Below are positions 59,395-64,000 of a stretch of DNA of 64,000 bases, one piece after another. The DNA comes from Nitrosarchaeum sp. (GTDB lineage Archaea > Thermoproteota > Nitrososphaeria > Nitrososphaerales > Nitrosopumilaceae), in NCBI GenBank assembly GCA_021414365.1, contig JAIOOR010000013.1, positions 145,929 to 209,928 on the forward strand. The letters are read 5' to 3'. The notes beneath the pieces were generated by a model. The model did not search any database, had not been told where the DNA came from, and saw nothing but the letters and a program-made list of their open reading frames with translations. The first letter of the stretch is position 1, and each line of letters begins with the position of its first letter. Made by a program: the position numbers and the translations under genes.

Positions 59395-60169
59395 TTTTTT
59401 TCATTGCTTCCTTTGCGGATTCTTTTTTGAAAATTATTGATGCTAATGCTTCTACCATTTTTTCTGGTCTTTTATGTGCAAAAATATTTCTACCATATGT
59501 TACTCCTCTTGCTCCTGCAGTCATTGCATCTTCTGTCATTTGAAGAATATCTAAATCTGTTTTTGCTTTTGGCCCACCTGCAATTACTATTGGTACTGGA
59601 GTACTCTTTACAATTTTTGCAAATGAATCAATGTCTCCAGTGTATAATGTTTTTACAATGTCAGCTCCGCACTCTGCACCTATTCTTGCAACATGCCCTA
59701 CAATTTCTGGGTCATGTGGATCCTTGATGTTTTCTCCTCTTGGATACATCATTGCTAAAAGTGGCATATTCCATTTTTGACATTCCGAAGATGTCATTCC
59801 AAGTTGTTCTAGCATTTCTGGCTCTTCTTTTCCGCCTATGTTGATGTGTAGTGAAACACCGTCTGCTCCCATTCTTACTGCTTCTTCTACTGTACCTGTT
59901 AGCATTTTGCGATTAGGTGATAATGATAATGATGTGCTGCTAGAAAAATGTACTAAAACTCCAATCTTTATTGGTTTAGGTAATGTTTTAAGAATTCCTT
60001 TGTTAATTATTATGCTCGTTAAGCCACGTGTTTCACATTTTTGAATGATAGAAGCAGGATCTGTTAAACCATCAATTGGTCCATTAGAAATACCATGATC
60101 CATTGGAATGCACAACATCTTTCCTTTCCTAAGAATTCGATTAAGTCGAATCTGATGACCTGATACCAT
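59387..60169 (-). CDS. 2-amino-3,7-dideoxy-D-threo-hept-6-ulosonate synthase (archaeal AroA')
   Basis: LNRILRKGKMLCIPMDHGISNGPIDGL; AGARGVTYGRNIFAHKRPEKM. Confidence 0.94.
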   Translation of the reverse strand: MVSGHQIRLNRILRKGKMLCIPMDHGISNGPIDGLTDPASIIQKCETRGLTSIIINKGILKTLPKPIKIGVLVHFSSSTSLSLSPNRKMLTGTVEEAVRMGADGVSLHINIGGKEEPEMLEQLGMTSSECQKWNMPLLAMMYPRGENIKDPHDPEIVGHVARIGAECGADIVKTLYTGDIDSFAKIVKSTPVPIVIAGGPKAKTDLDILQMTEDAMTAGARGVTYGRNIFAHKRPEKMVEALASIIFKKESAKEAMKKIE

Positions 60170-60325
60170 GGCTGAATCTGTTTTTAGTGCCCTACTTAAA
60201 AATAACGTAAATCTCTGAACTCTAAATTATCTTATTTGTGCATGAATTTGTCTTTATGCTGAATTGTTTTTTAATAATTTTTTTATCAAGGCATAAATAG
60301 AAATCAAAACTGCTGTTGAACAAGT

Positions 60326-61444
60326 TTGAGTCAAACCACCGAACAAATCAATCAAAGCGCTATTGGAGACATTCTTGAAAATTCACTACGTGGGAACAGG
60401 CCAACTCCTGCAGATTGTCTTAGATTATTAGAGTCTGATGATGTTCATTTGATGGGTCTTGTTTCTGGTCATCTAACAAGAAAACAATTTGGAAAGAAGG
60501 TCTCTTTTGTAAATAACATTATTCTCAATTATACTAATGTCTGTATTACCGACTGCAAATTCTGTGCATTTTATAGATCTCCTGGATCCGAAGATGCATA
60601 CACATTAACCCTAGATCAAATCGAATCAAGAGTAAAGACAGCATGGGAGATGTTTAAGATAAGACAAGTTTTGATTCAAGGCGGTCATAACCCAAATCTG
60701 AAAATTGAATATTATGAAAATGCATTTAAAATGATTAGGAAAAAATTTCCAGATGTTGGGGTGCATGGGCTTTCCGCATCTGAAATTGATATGATTGCAA
60801 AAATTGAAAAAACATCTACCAGAGAAGTTTTATCGCGATTAAAAGAATCTGGTCTTCAATCTATACCCGGAGCAGGAGCTGAAATTCTAGTAGATTCTGT
60901 AAAAGATGTAATCAGTCCAAAGAAAATATCCAGTGTCGATTGGATTAGAATAATGGAAGAGGCGCATACACTTGGACTTCCAGCATCTGCAACTATGATG
61001 TACGGACATGTAGAAAATAATGATGATATTGCAGAGCATTTTTTTAAAATTGTAAAATTACAAGAAAAAACTAATGGATTTATGGCATTTATCCCTTGGA
61101 ATTTTGAGCCAAATAATACTTTGATGCAACAAGAAAAATTAGTAGAATACGGTACAGGTGGAACTCATCTTCTAAAAATGATAGCGATATCTAGACTCGT
61201 TTTTGATGGACTAATCCAACACATTCAATCTTCTTGGCTTACAAATGGAGTGGGAATGGCACAGCTTGCTCTTCAATACGGTGCAAATGATTTTGGAGGT
61301 ACACTAATTGGCGAAGAGGTTGTATCTTGTACTGGTTCACGTTCTACTGAATTGACTGGTAAATTAATTGTGGATGCAATTCACCAAATTGGGTATCAGG
61401 CAGAAGAGCGAGATAATTTTTACAATCCAATTGCCTTGCTATAA
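60326..61444 (+). CDS. Radical SAM protein of the MqnC/CofH family
   Basis: NVCITDCKFCAFYR (CxxxCxxC), QVLIQGGHNPNLKIEYY; TTG start. Confidence 0.9.
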   Translation: MSQTTEQINQSAIGDILENSLRGNRPTPADCLRLLESDDVHLMGLVSGHLTRKQFGKKVSFVNNIILNYTNVCITDCKFCAFYRSPGSEDAYTLTLDQIESRVKTAWEMFKIRQVLIQGGHNPNLKIEYYENAFKMIRKKFPDVGVHGLSASEIDMIAKIEKTSTREVLSRLKESGLQSIPGAGAEILVDSVKDVISPKKISSVDWIRIMEEAHTLGLPASATMMYGHVENNDDIAEHFFKIVKLQEKTNGFMAFIPWNFEPNNTLMQQEKLVEYGTGGTHLLKMIAISRLVFDGLIQHIQSSWLTNGVGMAQLALQYGANDFGGTLIGEEVVSCTGSRSTELTGKLIVDAIHQIGYQAEERDNFYNPIALL

Positions 61445-62881
61445 TCCATAACTGGACCATTTTGAATCTACTAAATTCTTTGTATCATTATCTGCTTTGA
61501 CCTGTTTTTGAATTTCTCTCTCATATCCTTCCTCTCTTGTTTTTTGGGTGGCATCTATTCCAAGCTTTGAACCCAAATTTACTAGCGGTGATGCTGGATC
61601 AAGTGTATCTGTAGGTGTATTGTTAATTATAGTAGTATCACGTGCAGCATCAGCTCGTGTAGTTATTGCCCATATTACATCGTCTATATTATGTACGTTA
61701 ATGTCTTCATCAACTACAACGAATATCTTTGTTAGAGCAAGCTGTCCCATTCCCCATAACCCCATCATTACTTTTTTTGCTTGTCCTGGATATCTTTTCT
61801 TTATTGATATTATTGCAAATCCTTGAAACCATCCAGCAGCTGGCATGCTAAAGTCTACAACCTCTGGATGGAACATTCGTATTAATGGCAAAAATGATCG
61901 TTCGATTACTTTTCCAATATATGCATCTTCTAAAATTGGTTTTCCTACCACAGTAGTTACATAAATTGGATCTTTTCTTCTCATAATTCCTGTTAATGTA
62001 AAAGTTGGGTATGGTTCAACTGGAGTATAATATCCTGTATGATCTCCAAACGGTCCCTCATCTCTAACGTCGCAAGGATCAACATATCCCTCTAAAACAA
62101 TTTCTGCATTTGCAGGAACTTCCAAATCAATTGTTTTGCATTTAACTGTCTTGATCCCTTTTCTTCTTGTAATTCCTGCAAACAAATACTTGTCCAATCC
62201 TTCTGGGACTGGAGCTATAGATGAAAAAACAGTTGCAGGTTCACATCCTATGATTATTGCTACTGGGATCTTTTCTCCTCTCTCTTTTGAAATATCTCCA
62301 TGATGTGCACCGCGTTTATGTTTCTGCCAATGCATCAGTGCATGTGTGCTATCTAAGATTTGCATTCTGTATACTCCTAGATTTTTTACTCCTGTTTCTG
62401 GATGCTTTGTGGCTACTAATCCCAACGTGATAAAACGTCCCGCATCATTTGGCCATGATTTTAAAATTGGTAAGTCATCAAATGATGCAGAATTTGATGT
62501 AATCTCAGTGACTGGTCCACTACTTTCAAGTTTAGGAAAAGATTCTGCCATTTTTGAAAGTTCTGGAAGTTTTTTAATTTTATTTAGAAATCCTGATGGC
62601 ATATCCATCTTTGTCATATCTACAATTCTCTGTCCAATTTCTGTAAAATCTGTCATCTCAAGACCTATCTCTAATCTTTTCATTGAACCAAATGCATTAC
62701 CTAATACTGGCATAGTGTGATTTTTTACGTTTTCAAAAAGTATGGCAGGGCCTTCTGAATACATCTCTCTTCTTAGAATTTCGGCAATTTCTAAATTCGA
62801 GTCTACTTCTGTTTTAACTCTTTTTAGTTCTCCTTTTTTTTCTAGTTCTGTTACAAACTCATGGATGTCTTCAATTGCCAA
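61439..62881 (-). CDS. UbiD-family decarboxylase
   Basis: GPFGDHTGYYTPVEPYPTFTLTGIMRRKDPIYVTTVVGKP; ITTRADAARDT. Confidence 0.93.
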   Translation of the reverse strand: MAIEDIHEFVTELEKKGELKRVKTEVDSNLEIAEILRREMYSEGPAILFENVKNHTMPVLGNAFGSMKRLEIGLEMTDFTEIGQRIVDMTKMDMPSGFLNKIKKLPELSKMAESFPKLESSGPVTEITSNSASFDDLPILKSWPNDAGRFITLGLVATKHPETGVKNLGVYRMQILDSTHALMHWQKHKRGAHHGDISKERGEKIPVAIIIGCEPATVFSSIAPVPEGLDKYLFAGITRRKGIKTVKCKTIDLEVPANAEIVLEGYVDPCDVRDEGPFGDHTGYYTPVEPYPTFTLTGIMRRKDPIYVTTVVGKPILEDAYIGKVIERSFLPLIRMFHPEVVDFSMPAAGWFQGFAIISIKKRYPGQAKKVMMGLWGMGQLALTKIFVVVDEDINVHNIDDVIWAITTRADAARDTTIINNTPTDTLDPASPLVNLGSKLGIDATQKTREEGYEREIQKQVKADNDTKNLVDSKWSSYGL

Positions 62882-62992
62882 TACTTTTCCTAATTATGAA
62901 ACAAGTATAAGCTTAACTGGATTTATCTTAATGAAACATATTCTAAAATAATTCTAAAACATGCCTTTAATTCCTAATACTCCAAAAATCTG

Positions 62993-63226
62993 TTATTGGA
63001 CCAAGACAAGTGTGCTGTTTGTAAAGGGGCTGGCACTATTACATTGCTAGGATCACAATGTCCTTTTTGCAATGGAACTGGTGAACCAAGTAAAATCGCC
63101 AAATCGTATATTGATTCTCATATTTGCCAGTGCATCTTTCTTGATAGAAAGCAATGTCCCTTATGCGGTAAGAGATGTCATCATGACACTCCAAACAAAC
63201 CTAAAATTTTATTGAGTCCTGAATAG
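62993..63226 (+). CDS. Small DnaJ-type zinc-finger protein
   Basis: CAVCKGAGTITLLGSQCPFCNGTG (paired CxxCxGxG-like); TTG start preferred. Confidence 0.7.
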   Translation, partial: LLDQDKCAVCKGAGTITLLGSQCPFCNGTGEPSKIAKSYIDSHICQCIFLDRKQCPLCGKRCHHDTPNKPKILLSPE

Positions 63227-63228
63227 TT

Positions 63229-63606
63229 TTATCTCATTGGAGGAAGCTCATTCTTTCTATCATGACCACCAGAACCAAATTTGCAATAAAAGCATAATTC
63301 TGATTCCATGTACTTTAACTGCTCAATTTGAATAGCTCCAAGTTTTAATGCAATTTTTGTTAAAATTCTATATTTCAATGGCATTGCAGGAATTACTTCT
63401 TGTGTGTATACTTTGTAGTGATCAGGACAGAATTTCAAAGTAATTTTTGATGGTTCTTTTCCCTTTTGATTTACTTGTCTTGTAAAATTAATTTGTTCTC
63501 TAATGTACTCGTGTTTTGGACATGGACAATCTTTTCCACCTGGATGTTTGTATGCAGGTGTATTCTTCCAATCAAATCCAGGGTATTCTTTCTCAAAATC
63601 ATCCAT
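63229..63606 (-). CDS. Hypothetical Cys-rich protein
   Basis: CPCPKHEY...FCPDHY...CFYCKFGSGGH. Confidence 0.65.
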   Translation of the reverse strand: MDDFEKEYPGFDWKNTPAYKHPGGKDCPCPKHEYIREQINFTRQVNQKGKEPSKITLKFCPDHYKVYTQEVIPAMPLKYRILTKIALKLGAIQIEQLKYMESELCFYCKFGSGGHDRKNELPPMR

Positions 63607-63704
63607 TGGTTCACCTACGTTGTTTATGCATATAAAACTTGATCACATTTTACATTGGTAATTGACCCAAATGTAAATAAACCCCGGAAATTCATCAAAA
63701 TTAA

Positions 63705-64000
63705 ATGTCAGCTGCTAAAAAGCAAACAAAACAAGATCTTGAAGACAAGATTGCAGAATTAGAAGCTAAATTGAATACATTGGCAACACAACTTGAAGCC
63801 AAACCAGCTGAAGTAAAACCAGCTCCGGCAAAACCAGCTGAAGTAAAACCAGCTCCGGCAAAACCAGCTGAAGTAAAACCAGCTCCGGCAAAACCAGCTG
63901 AAGTAAAACCAAAAGGCACATTGCCAAAAGGATTTGAAACAAAACCAGCAGATGCACCAAAACCATCTGAGACAAATGCACAACTACCATCTACTATACA
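63705..64000 (+). CDS. Partial protein: coiled-coil start followed by AEVKPAPAKP tandem repeats; runs off the window
   Basis: Open frame from ATG 63705: MSAAKKQTKQDLEDKIAELEAKLNTLATQLEAKPAEVKPAPAKP...; absent from ORF track because it has no stop in the window. Confidence 0.8.
   Translation, partial: MSAAKKQTKQDLEDKIAELEAKLNTLATQLEAKPAEVKPAPAKPAEVKPAPAKPAEVKPAPAKPAEVKPKGTLPKGFETKPADAPKPSETNAQLPSTI
63801..63910 (+). repeat. 30-bp perfect tandem repeat, about 3.7 copies
   Basis: aaaccagctgaagtaaaaccagctccggca at 63801, 63831, 63861, partial at 63891. Confidence 0.95.

Noticed and set aside
59437-60044. + strand leucine-rich ORFs opposite the ADH synthase gene
   Set aside because: Antisense to a confident enzyme gene, hydrophobic shadow composition.
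63801-63910. 30-bp direct repeats as a possible CRISPR array
   Set aside because: Units are contiguous with no spacers and encode AEVKPAPAKP in frame.
63701-63990. Three minus-strand ORFs with GAGFTSAGFA-type or WFYFSWFCRS-type repeats
   Set aside because: Shadow frames of the 30-bp repeats in the + strand CDS starting at 63705.

Overview
This is a low-GC archaeal window. By gene content it is most likely from an ammonia-oxidising thaumarchaeon (Nitrosopumilaceae-like). That placement is inference from families and fusions; no search was run. Most of the window is core metabolism and information processing: a heme/siroheme block (hemB, hemA, Met8-like, fused AhbA/B-type regulator-decarboxylase, Cld/ChdC-like protein), sufC, TFB, Gar1, SRP19, S8e, ScpA/ScpB, aIF1A, aIF5A, SRP54, Pus10, S24e/S27ae, thiD-thiN, thiC, and a near-complete archaeal shikimate/aromatic amino acid cluster. 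It ends with a MqnC/CofH-like and UbiD-like pair. One tRNA-Tyr gene with a 50-nt intron is present. The most unusual segment is about 26.1-33.6 kb. It encodes five small secreted two-cysteine proteins around a Ser/His-type (SipW/Sec11-like) signal peptidase. Two of them sit in an operon with a giant envelope protein made of five InlB-type repeats, one TM helix and a very long coiled coil. That giant gene is interrupted by one in-frame TAG codon. A second strong signal is a GC-rich, well-folded intergenic element at 54.43-54.56 kb with an upstream TATA-like box and a downstream T-rich stretch, probably an undescribed ncRNA. Further candidates are a box C/D-like sRNA at 36.19 kb, a 33-aa very basic microprotein at 39.5 kb that is absent from the ORF track, a 10-G homopolymer after tfb, and a 30-bp tandem repeat gene running off the right edge.
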